Part shown: piece after piece, positions 8,701-17,972 of the stretch
Position numbering within the stretch: position 1 is the first letter of the stretch
How the letters are laid out: every line of letters begins with the position of its first letter
Source of the DNA: Polyangiaceae bacterium
GTDB taxonomy: Bacteria; Myxococcota_A; Polyangia; Polyangiales; Polyangiaceae
Length of the DNA stretch: 64,000 bases
Reading direction: 5' to 3'
Assembly (NCBI GenBank): GCA_947475525.1
Contig: CANJMI010000004.1
Location: 186,001-250,000, forward strand
The notes under the pieces: model-generated
Database searches by the model: none
Told to the model about the DNA's origin: nothing
What the model saw: the letters and a program-made list of their open reading frames with translations, nothing else
Made by a program: the position numbers and the translations under genes

Positions 8701-8706
8701 TATAGT
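8701..8706 (+). promoter_or_regulatory. Candidate -10 (TATAGT) in the MBOAT/SGNH divergent promoter
   Basis: TATAGT ends 13 nt before the ATG of the SGNH gene within the 66-bp gap between the two divergent genes. No convincing -35 was identified. Confidence 0.4.
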
Positions 8707-8719
8707 TTCTCGCGCAGAA

Positions 8720-10354
8720 ATGGGCACGGGCATGCAACCGAATTACGTTGACCCCGAGTTACGCCTCGAGGCGGACGCGAGCGACGAGGGCCACGACGTG
8801 TTTGGGGAGCTCGGGACGACTCTCGACGCCGATCGCGCAGCCGACGTGCGTTACCTCCAGAGCCGCAGAACCGCGGAGGACGCTCTCTCCCCGTCAGTGC
8901 CCGTCTCGCGGAAGATCGCGCTCACGTTCGCGGCCGTCTGGTTCCTCATCGCAGTCCCGTATGCGCATCCCGCGCTCTCGAAGTGGCGCCTCCTCAGCGC
9001 GCAAGAGACCGGCATGACAGACGATGCGCCAATCGCCGCGGGAGGCCCAATGCCCACAGCGTCGGTCGGCGAAGCGAAACTCCCGGGTGAGACGTTCGAT
9101 CAACAATCGCGGGCGAAAGAGCTCGAAGCCGGCGACGACAATCGCGGTCCAATTGCCAAGAAGAAGACGGAGCTCGCGGTTGCCAACAACGTCGGCAAAG
9201 AGAAAAAACCCCCGCGCGCAATCGACGACCCGAGCGGCAAGGCCCTCGACGCATTCTTCGCAAAGCTCGCTCGCGTCGAGAACAAGGAGCCCGGCGCCGT
9301 CGCGCGCGTTCTTTATTACGGAGACTCGATCGTCGCGTCCGATTTCGTAACCGGCCAGCTCCGCCGTCGATTGCAGTCACGCTTCGGAGACGCGGGTCAT
9401 GGCTACGCGCTGATCGCCAACGCGTGGCCCGGCTGGTTCCACATCGACGTCGCACGCGCCGCCTCCGCCGATTGGCGCGTATCGACCTGCGTCGGGCCGT
9501 ACGCCGCAGACGGATTCTACGGACTTGGCTGCGCGTCGTTCCAAACGCGTGCAAAGGGCGTGTGGTCCACCATTGGGACCGCGGACCTTGCCGAGTGGGG
9601 CCGCAACGTCGCTAGCTTCGAGCTCGAGTTCTTGAAGCAACCTGGCGGCGGCAGCGTCGAGCTCATCGTCGATGACGGCGAGCGCCGCGTGATTTCAACC
9701 GACGGTGAAACCGCACTCGATTGGGCTGCGATAACGGCACCCGACGGCGCGCACAAGCTCACGCTCCGCACGCTCGATGACAAGCCAGTGAGGCTCTTCG
9801 GCGTGCGAATGGAACGCGCTGTTCCAGGCATCACGCTCTCGGCGTGCGGGATCACCGGTGCGCGCGCACGCTTCCTCGACAAGCAGGATGACGCGCATTT
9901 TGCTGCTGTTTTGAAGGCCGCGAAGCCCGACCTCATCGTGCTCGCGTTCGGCTCGAACGAAATCACGGACGGCACGATGTACCCGATGGACCAGTATCGC
10001 GAGACGCTCGCCGCCGTGATGGAGCAGATCGAAAAAGCCGCGCCAGACGCCGCACGCATGCTCGCCGGACCGCCAGATATGGCCTCGAACAATCCGACCC
10101 AGGGGCGCTCCAGACCCATGGTGCACTTCATCACCGAGAATGAGAAAAAGCTCGCCGCCGAACGCGGCTGGGCGTTTTGGGATCAGTACCGAGCGATGGG
10201 CGGAGGCGGCTCGATGTGGTCGTGGATCCAAGCCGGCCTCGGCTCCCCCGACATGTTCCACCCGACAGGCCAAGGGGGGACCGTCCTCGGCAACTGGGAG
10301 TACCTCGCCCTGATGCAAGCGTACGACGACTACCGGCAGCGTCATGCAGAATGA
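8720..10354 (+). CDS. Membrane-anchored SGNH/GDSL hydrolase-like protein
   Basis: A 544-residue protein with a cytoplasmic N-terminus of about 60 residues, one membrane segment at about 65-83, a charged linker and a periplasmic SGNH domain. Catalytic-type blocks are YYGDSIVASDF (Ser203 in GDS), AFGSNEITDG (block III) and SPDMFHPTG (Asp/His block V). It is divergent from the MBOAT acyltransferase, so it probably completes an acetyl-transfer pair comparable to AlgI/AlgJ or PatA/PatB; that pairing is inferred. The ATG at 8720 is used; another in-frame ATG lies at 8732. Its end overlaps the next gene by 11 bp. Confidence 0.85.
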   Translation: MGTGMQPNYVDPELRLEADASDEGHDVFGELGTTLDADRAADVRYLQSRRTAEDALSPSVPVSRKIALTFAAVWFLIAVPYAHPALSKWRLLSAQETGMTDDAPIAAGGPMPTASVGEAKLPGETFDQQSRAKELEAGDDNRGPIAKKKTELAVANNVGKEKKPPRAIDDPSGKALDAFFAKLARVENKEPGAVARVLYYGDSIVASDFVTGQLRRRLQSRFGDAGHGYALIANAWPGWFHIDVARAASADWRVSTCVGPYAADGFYGLGCASFQTRAKGVWSTIGTADLAEWGRNVASFELEFLKQPGGGSVELIVDDGERRVISTDGETALDWAAITAPDGAHKLTLRTLDDKPVRLFGVRMERAVPGITLSACGITGARARFLDKQDDAHFAAVLKAAKPDLIVLAFGSNEITDGTMYPMDQYRETLAAVMEQIEKAAPDAARMLAGPPDMASNNPTQGRSRPMVHFITENEKKLAAERGWAFWDQYRAMGGGGSMWSWIQAGLGSPDMFHPTGQGGTVLGNWEYLALMQAYDDYRQRHAE

Positions 10355-10754
10355 GCCGCGACCGGCCGACGACTCGACGCGAGCGCGCGGGGCACTGCGC
10401 TCCCTCGTGCGACGCCTTGCGGAGGAATTCGCCGAGCGCCTTGTGGCCGAGATCGACGCGCGTGGACTCCTCGCCACGCTAGAGCCCCGCCCGACTCAGG
10501 CCGCTCTACCTGCGCGCATTCGCCGCGATGACGTGATGCTCGACACCGTGTGCGAACAGCTCCTCGCGTTCGCGCGCCGCTCGGCCGAGCCGCTGGCGAT
10601 CCGCACGATGGCCACGGAGCTCGAGCTGCCTCGAACCGCACTCGCCCATCCGCTCCGCTTGCTCGTGGCGCGTGGCCTGCTTGTCCGCACCGGAGAACGA
10701 CGAGGGACGCGTTACGCCCTCGCGCGAACCAAGTCGAAGCGAGCCCCCAGGTGA
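10344..10754 (+). CDS. Small winged-helix DNA-binding-like protein
   Basis: A 136-residue basic protein starting inside the end of the SGNH gene, which indicates translational coupling. Residues about 65-130 look like a winged helix: a helical segment DVMLDTVCEQLLAFA, AIRTMATELELPRTALAHPL as helix-turn-helix and LVARGLLVRTGERRGTRYAL as recognition helix and wing. An N-terminal helix (LRRLAEEFAERLVAEI type) could dimerise. No effector domain is present. It may regulate the acylation genes beside it, but that is only positional inference. Confidence 0.6.
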   Translation: MQNEPRPADDSTRARGALRSLVRRLAEEFAERLVAEIDARGLLATLEPRPTQAALPARIRRDDVMLDTVCEQLLAFARRSAEPLAIRTMATELELPRTALAHPLRLLVARGLLVRTGERRGTRYALARTKSKRAPR

Positions 10755-10774
10755 CGGCCGCTCGAGAGTCGCGC

Positions 10775-10780
10775 TAAGGT
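10775..10780 (+). promoter_or_regulatory. -10-like TAAGGT exactly 6 nt before start
   Basis: GC-TAAGGT is followed by 6 nt and then the GTG start of the outer-membrane protein gene. This is the spacing expected when transcription starts on the start codon. No Shine-Dalgarno sequence is present. Confidence 0.4.
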
Positions 10781-10786
10781 TCGATC

Positions 10787-11614
10787 GTGAAGCGGCATCT
10801 CGTAGCCCGAGTTCTCATGCTCATTGCGACGTTCGGTGAACTCACTGGCTACGCGTCCGTCGCCTCGGCTGACGACCCGTACGCTTCGGAGCCGCAGCCG
10901 AACTACCCGATGCAACGCCCCCAGGCGCGCCCCATGGCGCCCGGACCTGCGTACGGCGACGGGCAAGAAGATGGGCCGTCATGCTGCCGCTGGTCGCTTC
11001 GTTACGATCCCTTCGACTTGCTGACGCGACGCGTGACGGTGGTGGGTGAAGTCGCAATAGCCAACCTTCCACTGTCGATCGAGGTCTCACCGAAATACAT
11101 TTTTGGCTCGACGGCGAACGAGCTCGACGAGCGGGGCTTCGGCGTCGCCGCGAGGGTGGCTTGGTATCCCGGGGGTGTTGCGTTGCGGGGCGTTTGGGTG
11201 AAAGCGCACGCCGAGTACGAGAACTTCCGGGCGACGTTGACCCGAGACGACGGCGCGACCCAGATCGCGGGCGCGTATGGCAAAGCGGATCCGGCCAACT
11301 GCGACGCGGACTCCGCACCCGGCACGTGCAGCCGCGGGGTGGCCAGTACGATCCTCGGCTTGATGGTCGGCTCGACCCAGGTGTTTGGTCCGAGTGGCGG
11401 CTTCGCAATCTCCGGAGGCATCGGCATCGGCGCCGCCCTCGCGGGTTCACAGACACTAGGCGTGCTGCCGTGCACCGCGAGTGACGTCTCGGGCAAAAAT
11501 CCAAACTGCACCACGGCCGAGCCAAACGGCTCGCCGGGCCTCAGCTACACGTACTACGACAACAGCTCGCGCATCCGGTTGCTCGGCACGCTAGGCATCG
11601 GCGTCGTTTTTTGA
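10787..11614 (+). CDS. Outer-membrane beta-barrel-like protein
   Basis: A 275-residue protein with a cleavable signal peptide (ends near ASVASADDP), a Pro-rich linker, then a series of amphipathic beta strands with short turns (VTVVGEVAIANLPLSIEVSP, FGVAARVAWYPGG, AISGGIGIGAALAG) and a C-terminal GTLGIGVVF ending in Phe, as outer-membrane barrels do. It resembles myxobacterial small OMPs of unknown function. GTG start with a close -10-like hexamer. No enzyme motif is visible. Confidence 0.7.
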   Translation: MKRHLVARVLMLIATFGELTGYASVASADDPYASEPQPNYPMQRPQARPMAPGPAYGDGQEDGPSCCRWSLRYDPFDLLTRRVTVVGEVAIANLPLSIEVSPKYIFGSTANELDERGFGVAARVAWYPGGVALRGVWVKAHAEYENFRATLTRDDGATQIAGAYGKADPANCDADSAPGTCSRGVASTILGLMVGSTQVFGPSGGFAISGGIGIGAALAGSQTLGVLPCTASDVSGKNPNCTTAEPNGSPGLSYTYYDNSSRIRLLGTLGIGVVF

Positions 11615-11630
11615 ACCGAGCGGCGCAGGT

Positions 11631-11903
11631 TCAGCGCGAGTCGTCATCGCGACGTCCCTGATTGCTGCGGCGAAGCTCGGGACGCGGTGGGAACATGCGT
11701 CGGTCGTCACGCCGCCGGTCGACCTCGAGGCGCTTATCGATTCCCGGCGCGGCGCGTAGGACAGCAAGGCTGTCGAAAGAACGCGTCGCTTCGCGCTCGA
11801 GCGTGCGCACATGTTCGTGGCAAAGGTCCACCGGCTTGCCGGCCACTTCGACCGCCGAGACTGCTCCAGGCTTCCCGCAAACAATGCACGAGGAGGGGCT
11901 CAT
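11631..11903 (-). CDS. Small zinc-ribbon-like protein
   Basis: A 90-residue protein with CIVCGKPG near the N-terminus and DLCHEH about 20 residues later, a four-ligand CxxC...CxxH arrangement typical of small zinc knuckles. A basic, disordered tail rich in Arg and Asp follows. Overlapping frames are longer but lack such patterning. Convergent with the outer-membrane protein gene. Function unknown. Confidence 0.5.
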   Translation of the reverse strand: MSPSSCIVCGKPGAVSAVEVAGKPVDLCHEHVRTLEREATRSFDSLAVLRAAPGIDKRLEVDRRRDDRRMFPPRPELRRSNQGRRDDDSR

Positions 11904-11965
11904 GGACCCAACCTCGCGCGCTCCGCCTGGATGGCCAAGTTTTCCGCGAAACGCAGCGCCGCGGT

Positions 11966-12916
11966 CTAGGCGCGTGCCGCTCGCATCGACTCGACCCAGC
12001 GGATCACGTCATCGCTGACACGACGGCCGAGAAAGGTCGAAAGCTCACGGATCCCTGTCGGGCTTGTAACGTTAACTTCAGTCAATCGTCCTCCAATGAG
12101 ATCCAGACCGACGAAGTAGAGTCCATCTGCGCGCAGCCGTGGACCTACGTCGGCCACCAACTCCTGCTCGTGCGCATCGAGTTCGGTAGGCTCGACCGAA
12201 CCCCCGACATGGATGTTCGCGCGGAGCTCCCCCTTGGCGGGCACGCGCAAAATCGCACCGAGTAGCTTTCCGTCGAGCAAAAGCACGCGTTTGTCGCCCT
12301 GAGCGACGGCGGGCAAGTACTCCTGCATGACCGCGAGCTGACGACCCTCATTGGTGAGTAGATCGACGATGGCTCGGGCGTTCGTGTCGGAGGCGGCGAC
12401 CGAAAGAACGCCAAACCCGCCTGCGCCCGAGAGCGGCTTGATGACGGCGCGGCCACCCACTTCAGCGACGAAGCGGTGCAGCTCCTCGCGGTCGGCGGTG
12501 ACGAGCGTCCGTGGTGTCCAGCGCGGAAACTCGAGGGCATAGAGCTTCTCGTTGGCGTCACGAAGGCCGCGGGGGTCATTGACGACGAGCGTCTGGGCGC
12601 GCACCCCCTCGAGGAGCTGCGTCGCGTACGCGTACGCCGCATCGAAGGGCGGGTCTTTGCGAATGAACACCGCATCGAGCGACGCCAGGTTCACCCGCTC
12701 GGGGTCGCCCGCCGTGACGAGCCGCCCGTCCACAATCAAGAGACGCGTCACCACGGCGAGCACGTCGCTCACGCCGCCAGAACGACGCTCGAGCTGATGG
12801 ATGAGGCAATGAACGCACTCGTGGCCAAGGGCAAGGGCCGCCTCGATGAAAGCGAACGTCGTGTCTTTTTCCGGGACGATGCCAAGAACCGGATCCATCA
12901 CGAAGAGTAGCCGCAT
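11966..12916 (-). CDS. gshB: Glutathione synthetase
   Basis: A 316-residue ATP-grasp enzyme that ligates glycine to gamma-glutamylcysteine in the cytoplasm; the E. coli enzyme is the same length. Visible are the N-terminal LLFVMDPVLGI, FIRKDPPFDAAYAYATQLLE, the ATP-grasp KPLSGAGGFGV loop and the C-terminal metal-binding EVNVTSPTGIRE. The ATG at 12916 matches the family start; an upstream extension is not conserved-looking. No gshA is seen in the window. Divergent from pgsA. Confidence 0.95.
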   Translation of the reverse strand: MRLLFVMDPVLGIVPEKDTTFAFIEAALALGHECVHCLIHQLERRSGGVSDVLAVVTRLLIVDGRLVTAGDPERVNLASLDAVFIRKDPPFDAAYAYATQLLEGVRAQTLVVNDPRGLRDANEKLYALEFPRWTPRTLVTADREELHRFVAEVGGRAVIKPLSGAGGFGVLSVAASDTNARAIVDLLTNEGRQLAVMQEYLPAVAQGDKRVLLLDGKLLGAILRVPAKGELRANIHVGGSVEPTELDAHEQELVADVGPRLRADGLYFVGLDLIGGRLTEVNVTSPTGIRELSTFLGRRVSDDVIRWVESMRAARA

Positions 12917-13005
12917 GGCCGAATGGATACGCTCGCAGACGCCCGCCTGCAACCGAGGTGGAACAATCCATGGTACCCGGCCGAGGCGCGATGCTAGAAG
13001 ATGGC

Positions 13006-13740
13006 ATGGCCGCTTCGACGTCGCTGCCACCACGCCCACGCCGAACGTTTCGCTCGGTGCTGCAGGCGAAACGTGAGCGCCGAAGGGCCGCGACCCAGGC
13101 CGGCCGCGAGAAGCGGGCGAAAGAGCGTCGTGACCTGTGGGAGGACGCGAAAAATATCCCCAATCTCTTGACGTTTATGCGCGTCTTGATGATCCCCGCG
13201 GTGCTCGTATTTCTCGAACGCGGTAGCCCACGCGCTTGTTTTTGGGCGGCTGTCGTCTTCAGCGCCGCCGCCATCACCGACATGCTCGATGGCTGGCTCG
13301 CGCGGCGCCAAGGGCTCGTCAGTGTGCTCGGCAAGTTCCTCGATCCGCTCGCCGATAAACTGATCGTCGCGGCAGTGCTCGTTTGGCTCGTCTCGATGGG
13401 TCGCATTCAAGCTTGGGCCGTGGTGATCCTCCTCTCGCGTGAGATCACCATCACGGCGCTCCGCGGCGTCGCATCCTCCGAAGGGCTGATCATCGCGGCG
13501 GGTGACGGCGGCAAGCTGAAGACCGCACTGCAAATGGTCGGACTCATCTGCCTCATCGTGGGTTATCCGTACGACTTCTGGCTCTTCGTGGACTTTGGCC
13601 GCGTCGACTTCGTTCACGTTGGACGACTGCTCATCTACCTGTCGCTGGTCTTTTCGATCACGAGCGCGGCAAGCTACTTCCAGCTCTTCGCAGAAGCCGT
13701 TCAGCAGAAAAATCGGCCACTCCCGGGACAGCCCGGCTGA
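13006..13740 (+). CDS. pgsA: CDP-diacylglycerol-glycerol-3-phosphate 3-phosphatidyltransferase
   Basis: An inner-membrane enzyme of about 244 residues that commits CDP-diacylglycerol to phosphatidylglycerol synthesis. The CDP-alcohol phosphotransferase signature D..DG..AR........G...D...D is intact (DMLDGWLARR then GKFLDPLADK), and the family N-terminus NIPNLLTFMRVLMIP is clear. A basic leader of about 50 residues precedes it. In-frame starts exist at 12958 (GTG), 12970, 12991 and 13006; I chose 13006, which has AGAAG upstream. Confidence 0.93.
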   Translation: MAASTSLPPRPRRTFRSVLQAKRERRRAATQAGREKRAKERRDLWEDAKNIPNLLTFMRVLMIPAVLVFLERGSPRACFWAAVVFSAAAITDMLDGWLARRQGLVSVLGKFLDPLADKLIVAAVLVWLVSMGRIQAWAVVILLSREITITALRGVASSEGLIIAAGDGGKLKTALQMVGLICLIVGYPYDFWLFVDFGRVDFVHVGRLLIYLSLVFSITSAASYFQLFAEAVQQKNRPLPGQPG

Positions 13741-13773
13741 CCGCGCCTCACGTCTCTGGTAGATCGTAAAGCG

Positions 13774-14193
13774 ATGAATCGGACGCTTCGCTGTGTCGCC
13801 ACCGTCTCCCTCGCGTTGCTCGTCGGAGCGCCGCTGATGAGTTCTTGCGCGCAAGAAGCGGAGGGCGAGCGGTGTGAGCTCGACAAGGGCCTAAGCGGCG
13901 CCGATTCGGATTGCGCCGACGGCCTCTCGTGCACCGATGCCGCGACGCTTCAGCACAGCCCAGCGGCGTCGGTGTGTTGCCCAACCGATAAGACCTTCAC
14001 GACGATCGTGTGCACCCCAAAACAAGCAGGTACCACGACGACCTCGACCACCACGACGACCGGTAGCGGCGGAGGGACGGCGAGTGGTGCTGGCGGAACG
14101 GGCGGAGCGATGACCGCAGGCGGCGGCGGCACCGCGACGGCAACCGGCGCAGGCGGAGCGGGCGGAGCGGGCGGAGCGGGCGGCGCAGCCTGA
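13774..14193 (+). CDS. Small lipoprotein with Thr/Gly-rich tail
   Basis: A 139-residue predicted lipoprotein (lipobox PLMSSC). A short Cys-containing segment (CELDKGL, DCADGLSC, VCCPTDK) is followed by a low-complexity Thr then Gly/Ala tail to the end. No catalytic motif. It may be a surface decoration or a truncated relative of the larger Cys-rich lipoproteins in this window. Only 18 bp separate it from the next gene. Confidence 0.6.
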   Translation: MNRTLRCVATVSLALLVGAPLMSSCAQEAEGERCELDKGLSGADSDCADGLSCTDAATLQHSPAASVCCPTDKTFTTIVCTPKQAGTTTTSTTTTTGSGGGTASGAGGTGGAMTAGGGGTATATGAGGAGGAGGAGGAA

Positions 14194-14211
14194 TCGAGGA
14201 ACACAAAACCA

Positions 14212-15606
14212 ATGCCAGCGTGGCTTCGCAATCTCGCGCCAATCGTCCTTCTTCTGTGTGCCGTCGGCGTCGTCTTGTGGCGCATGCCGAAGGTGGACCT
14301 CGGCCACAGTGAAGCGTTCAAGCGCCGGCGCGTGATGAATTGGCTCCCGCTCGGCCTGACGTACGCGTTCCTCTACTTCGGTCGGTACAACCTCTCGGCG
14401 ATCGTCAGTGAGCTCGACAAGGCGGGGCTCCTCACCAAGACGCAATTCAACGAGCTCGACGGCGTCGGTGCCTGGGTCTACGGCATCGCGTTTCTGATCA
14501 ACGGTCCGCTGACCGATCGCTTTGGCGGACGCAAGACGATCCTCATCGCCGCGGGCGCATCGGCCCTCTGCAACGCTGCCATGGCGGTGATCATGCAACG
14601 TGCCACGAGCGGAGCCATGCAAGGGCCGGAAGTGCAACGCGCGCTTCTCTACGCCAACGCCGCCAACATGTATTTTCAGAGCTTCGGCGCGGTCAGCATC
14701 GTGAAGGTGAACGCCCCGTGGTTCCACGTGCGCGAGCGCGGCGTACTCGGCGGACTCTTCGGCATCCTGATCTCGCTCGGCCTTTATTTCGCCTACGATT
14801 GGACACTTTTGCTGGTGAAGTTCGGCTTCGCCGCGGCCTTCTGGGGACCGAGTGTGGTCCTCGTTCTCTGCGTCTTCGTCGCGGCGAAGTACGTGCGTGA
14901 CACGCCCTCCGATGCCGGCTTCGAAGACTTCGATACCGCCGACGCCACCTCGGGGCAAACCGGGACGATGAGCGTCGGTAGCGTCCTTCGGAAGATGTTC
15001 TCGCAGCGCGTGATCTGGCTCATCGTCGCCATCGAGTTTTGCTCGGGCTTCTTACGCCAGGCGGTGATGAAGCAATACCGTCCCTTCGCAAAAGCGGTCG
15101 GCATGGACGGCTCGTTCGTCTACCAAAACTGGGGCATGCTGCTGTGCGTCGCCGGAATTCTCGGCGGCGTCTTCGCGGGGTTCATCTCGGACCGAGTCTT
15201 CGGCTCGCGGCGCGGACCGGTCGCGAGCGTCCTTTATGGAGGGCTCCTGATCGGCTGCGTGTGCGCGTACTTTCTCCTCGGCTCGCCGCTGCTTGGCTGG
15301 AGTGTCGTGTTCATGTCGCTCTGCGTGATCGGTGTTCACGGCATGTTGTCCGGAACAGCGTCGATGGACTTCGGCGGCAGCAAGAACGCCGGCGTCGTCA
15401 CGGGCGTGATCGACGGTTTTGTCTATCTCGGAACGGGAACCCAAGCATTTTACTATGCGCGGTCACTACCGACCGGCGCCGATGCGAAAGTGGCTGCGAA
15501 TTGGGGCGTATGGCCCTCGGCGATGATCCCGGTAGCGGTGGTCGGTCTTCTGCTTTGCGCGCTGATCTGGAACGCCAAGCCAGGTAAGTCGAGTGGCGCG
15601 CACTGA
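14212..15606 (+). CDS. MFS transporter, organophosphate:phosphate antiporter-like (GlpT/UhpT type)
   Basis: A 464-residue polytopic protein with about 12 membrane segments. Family-like sequence includes FLYFGRYNLSAIVSEL near the first helices, GPLTDRFGGRKTILI in the loop 2-3 position and GTASMDFGGSKNAGVVTGVI with GFVYLGTG late in the protein, as in GlpT/UhpT relatives. The exact substrate (sugar phosphate, glycerol phosphate or other) cannot be read. It overlaps the next gene, so the two are likely co-translated. Confidence 0.8.
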   Translation: MPAWLRNLAPIVLLLCAVGVVLWRMPKVDLGHSEAFKRRRVMNWLPLGLTYAFLYFGRYNLSAIVSELDKAGLLTKTQFNELDGVGAWVYGIAFLINGPLTDRFGGRKTILIAAGASALCNAAMAVIMQRATSGAMQGPEVQRALLYANAANMYFQSFGAVSIVKVNAPWFHVRERGVLGGLFGILISLGLYFAYDWTLLLVKFGFAAAFWGPSVVLVLCVFVAAKYVRDTPSDAGFEDFDTADATSGQTGTMSVGSVLRKMFSQRVIWLIVAIEFCSGFLRQAVMKQYRPFAKAVGMDGSFVYQNWGMLLCVAGILGGVFAGFISDRVFGSRRGPVASVLYGGLLIGCVCAYFLLGSPLLGWSVVFMSLCVIGVHGMLSGTASMDFGGSKNAGVVTGVIDGFVYLGTGTQAFYYARSLPTGADAKVAANWGVWPSAMIPVAVVGLLLCALIWNAKPGKSSGAH

Positions 15607-17875
15607 GCGTGCCTGGCCTCTCGGACTTTGGCTGAGTCTCGCCCTCGGTGTGGTCGGGGCGTGCGCGCTACGCGGTCCGACGGAGACCACCTCGAGCTCG
15701 ACGAGCGCAACGAGCGCGATGCCCTCGGGCCAGGGAGGAGCCGTCGCGAGCCTCGTCTCATCGACCGTCGCGAGTGGCGCGGGCCTCGTCCCGAATGTGC
15801 CACCGAGCTTCGAGGTGATGGGTCGCGTTATCGATCAAGACGGCAATCCGCTAGCGAAAGCGTTCGTCCTTCAAGGCGGGCGTTCCCACGAGCCTGCGAT
15901 AGAGACGACCGCCGATGGCGCGTTCACGCTAACGATGACCTACCTCGGACTCGGCACGCCTACGGTCGTCGCGAGCCTTCGCGGTTACCGCACGGCGGGC
16001 CTCGAGGTGCTCGAGGTGCCGAGCGAGCCTATCGAGCTTGCGCTCACGGCGGCCACTCCGCCCGACAACGAGAGCTATGCGTACGGCGCGCCCGGCAAGG
16101 GGAAGGATCCGAGCACCGCGTTCTGCGGTCATTGCCACGACACGATCGCCGCTGAATTCCAGACCTCGAAGCACGCGCAAGCGGCGCGAGATCCGCTCGT
16201 TCACGATCTCTACGCGGGCACTGCGAGCGGCTTCACCACGAAAGTCGCGTGCGACGCGGCCGGCGGAACTTGGCGAACCGGACACGCGCCCGGCACCGCC
16301 AGCGACGCGGCATTGAAGTGCTACGTCGGCGGGGGCGTGCTGCCCGCAATCAACCCAAGCTGCGGCGTGAAGGCTTCGCTTGCGTGCGACGATCCAGCGC
16401 TTTCCGCAGCGGACCGGCCAACCGAGTTCGGCGGCTGCGCGGACTGCCACGCGCCGGGCATGAGCGGCAAGGCGGGCGGGCGCGATCTGCTCGATGCGAC
16501 GGAAATTGCCTACGAGAACGGTGTTCACTGCGACTTCTGCCACAAGGTCGCCGACGTGGATCTCGCGCTGCCACCAGGCACTGCCGGACGCCTCCGCGTT
16601 CAACGCCCACACGAGACGTTTCAAAGCGGTCCGCCGGGAGGCAAGGTTCGGCAAGTGATGTTCGGCCCGCTGCTCGATGTGCCGAACCCAAACATGGGTG
16701 GCAGCTTGCAACCGCAGTTCGCAACCGCGACTTTTTGCGCCGGCTGCCACGAAGCCCTACAGCCGGCGCTCGTACCGGGCACGACCCTCGCGCCACGCTT
16801 CGCGGCAGGCTTACCGGTGCACACGACGTACACCGAGTGGCTCGCGAGCCCCTACGCGAAAGGCGGCGTGCCGTGCCAGCACTGCCACATGCCGCCGAAC
16901 GATGCGCTCGACTCGTCGGCCGATCTCGGCAACGCCGAGACAGCGTCGATCACCTTCGGGTTTCCGCGGCCCTCCGATCAAATCCGTCGGCACATCTTTC
17001 GCGGCCCACTCGTTTCGCTCAGTCCGCAAAGCCTGCGCCTGATCGACTCCGCCCTGACGAGCAGCGTCAAAGCGACCTTCACGGCGGGTCAGCTCGACGT
17101 CGACGTGAGCGTCGCGAACCTCGGCTGCGGACACGCGGTACCTACCGGCGATCCGATGCGTGCCATCGTGATGCTCGTCGAAGCGCAATGCAACGGCGTG
17201 CCTCTCGAAGCGAACGGCGGCCTCACCGTCGATGATGGGGGAGGGGCAAAAGCTCAGACCACGCTCGGAAGCGGAGTCAGCCTCGCCGGTATGAACCTGA
17301 CGTGGGCCGCCGCAACTGGCATCGCCAACGCAGGCGATGTCGTCCGCCTCGTCCGGCCGTCGGGGGCGTTCCACGACTACGATGGCGTCGGACTCTTCGC
17401 GGGTGGCGCCTTGCTCGCGAGCGAGAAAGGGATCCCCATCGCCTTGCCCGTAGGACTTGCGACGGTGCTCGCAGTAACGCCCACCGGCCTGACGCTCGAC
17501 CGCTCACTCCCCGGGTTGAACGGCGACGTCCTCTACCTCGGCGACGCCACCGCAACCCTCGATGGTCAGACCTCGCGAGCGCTCGCCGGAGCCCCGGGAC
17601 TCGTTTACGCGCGCGTGCTCGTGGACGGACAAGGCTCACGCCACGTTCCTCATTTTCGCGGGACCGACATCGCGAGTGACAATCGGATCGCACCCACGAA
17701 AGTGCAGCATTCCGCCTACCGTTTCGCGCTCCCCTCGAGCTGCAAGCAGACGACCGCGACAGTCCAAGCAACGCTCCTCTATCGACCCCTCCCACACGGC
17801 GAAGCGCGCCTCCGCGGCTGGGACGCACACGATTACCGAATCGGAACCAGCGCCGACGCAATCGCGATCCCCTGA
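15593..17875 (+). CDS. Five-heme cytochrome c lipoprotein with carboxypeptidase-regulatory-like domain
   Basis: A 760-residue lipoprotein (lipobox VVGAC, Cys24). A beta-sandwich of the carboxypeptidase regulatory type lies at about 72-150 (VMGRVIDQDGNPLAKAFVL). Five CxxCH heme sites follow: CGHCH 178-182, CADCH 282-286, CDFCH 313-317, CAGCH 382-386 and CQHCH 428-432. The motif NLGCGHAVPTG seen in other multiheme proteins comes next, then a large C-terminal beta region. It should carry electrons at the cell surface or in the periplasm; the partner is unknown. The GTG start at 15593, with AGGTAA upstream, overlaps the transporter gene by 14 bp. Confidence 0.88.
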   Translation: MARTERAWPLGLWLSLALGVVGACALRGPTETTSSSTSATSAMPSGQGGAVASLVSSTVASGAGLVPNVPPSFEVMGRVIDQDGNPLAKAFVLQGGRSHEPAIETTADGAFTLTMTYLGLGTPTVVASLRGYRTAGLEVLEVPSEPIELALTAATPPDNESYAYGAPGKGKDPSTAFCGHCHDTIAAEFQTSKHAQAARDPLVHDLYAGTASGFTTKVACDAAGGTWRTGHAPGTASDAALKCYVGGGVLPAINPSCGVKASLACDDPALSAADRPTEFGGCADCHAPGMSGKAGGRDLLDATEIAYENGVHCDFCHKVADVDLALPPGTAGRLRVQRPHETFQSGPPGGKVRQVMFGPLLDVPNPNMGGSLQPQFATATFCAGCHEALQPALVPGTTLAPRFAAGLPVHTTYTEWLASPYAKGGVPCQHCHMPPNDALDSSADLGNAETASITFGFPRPSDQIRRHIFRGPLVSLSPQSLRLIDSALTSSVKATFTAGQLDVDVSVANLGCGHAVPTGDPMRAIVMLVEAQCNGVPLEANGGLTVDDGGGAKAQTTLGSGVSLAGMNLTWAAATGIANAGDVVRLVRPSGAFHDYDGVGLFAGGALLASEKGIPIALPVGLATVLAVTPTGLTLDRSLPGLNGDVLYLGDATATLDGQTSRALAGAPGLVYARVLVDGQGSRHVPHFRGTDIASDNRIAPTKVQHSAYRFALPSSCKQTTATVQATLLYRPLPHGEARLRGWDAHDYRIGTSADAIAIP

Positions 17876-17972
17876 GCGCGGGCCTGCAACTTCCCGCAGA
17901 AACGCGCGCCACTCGTGCTCCGAAACGAGCTGCGAAACGAGCTCCGCGCAGTTTGACCTTGCCCCGCTAAAG

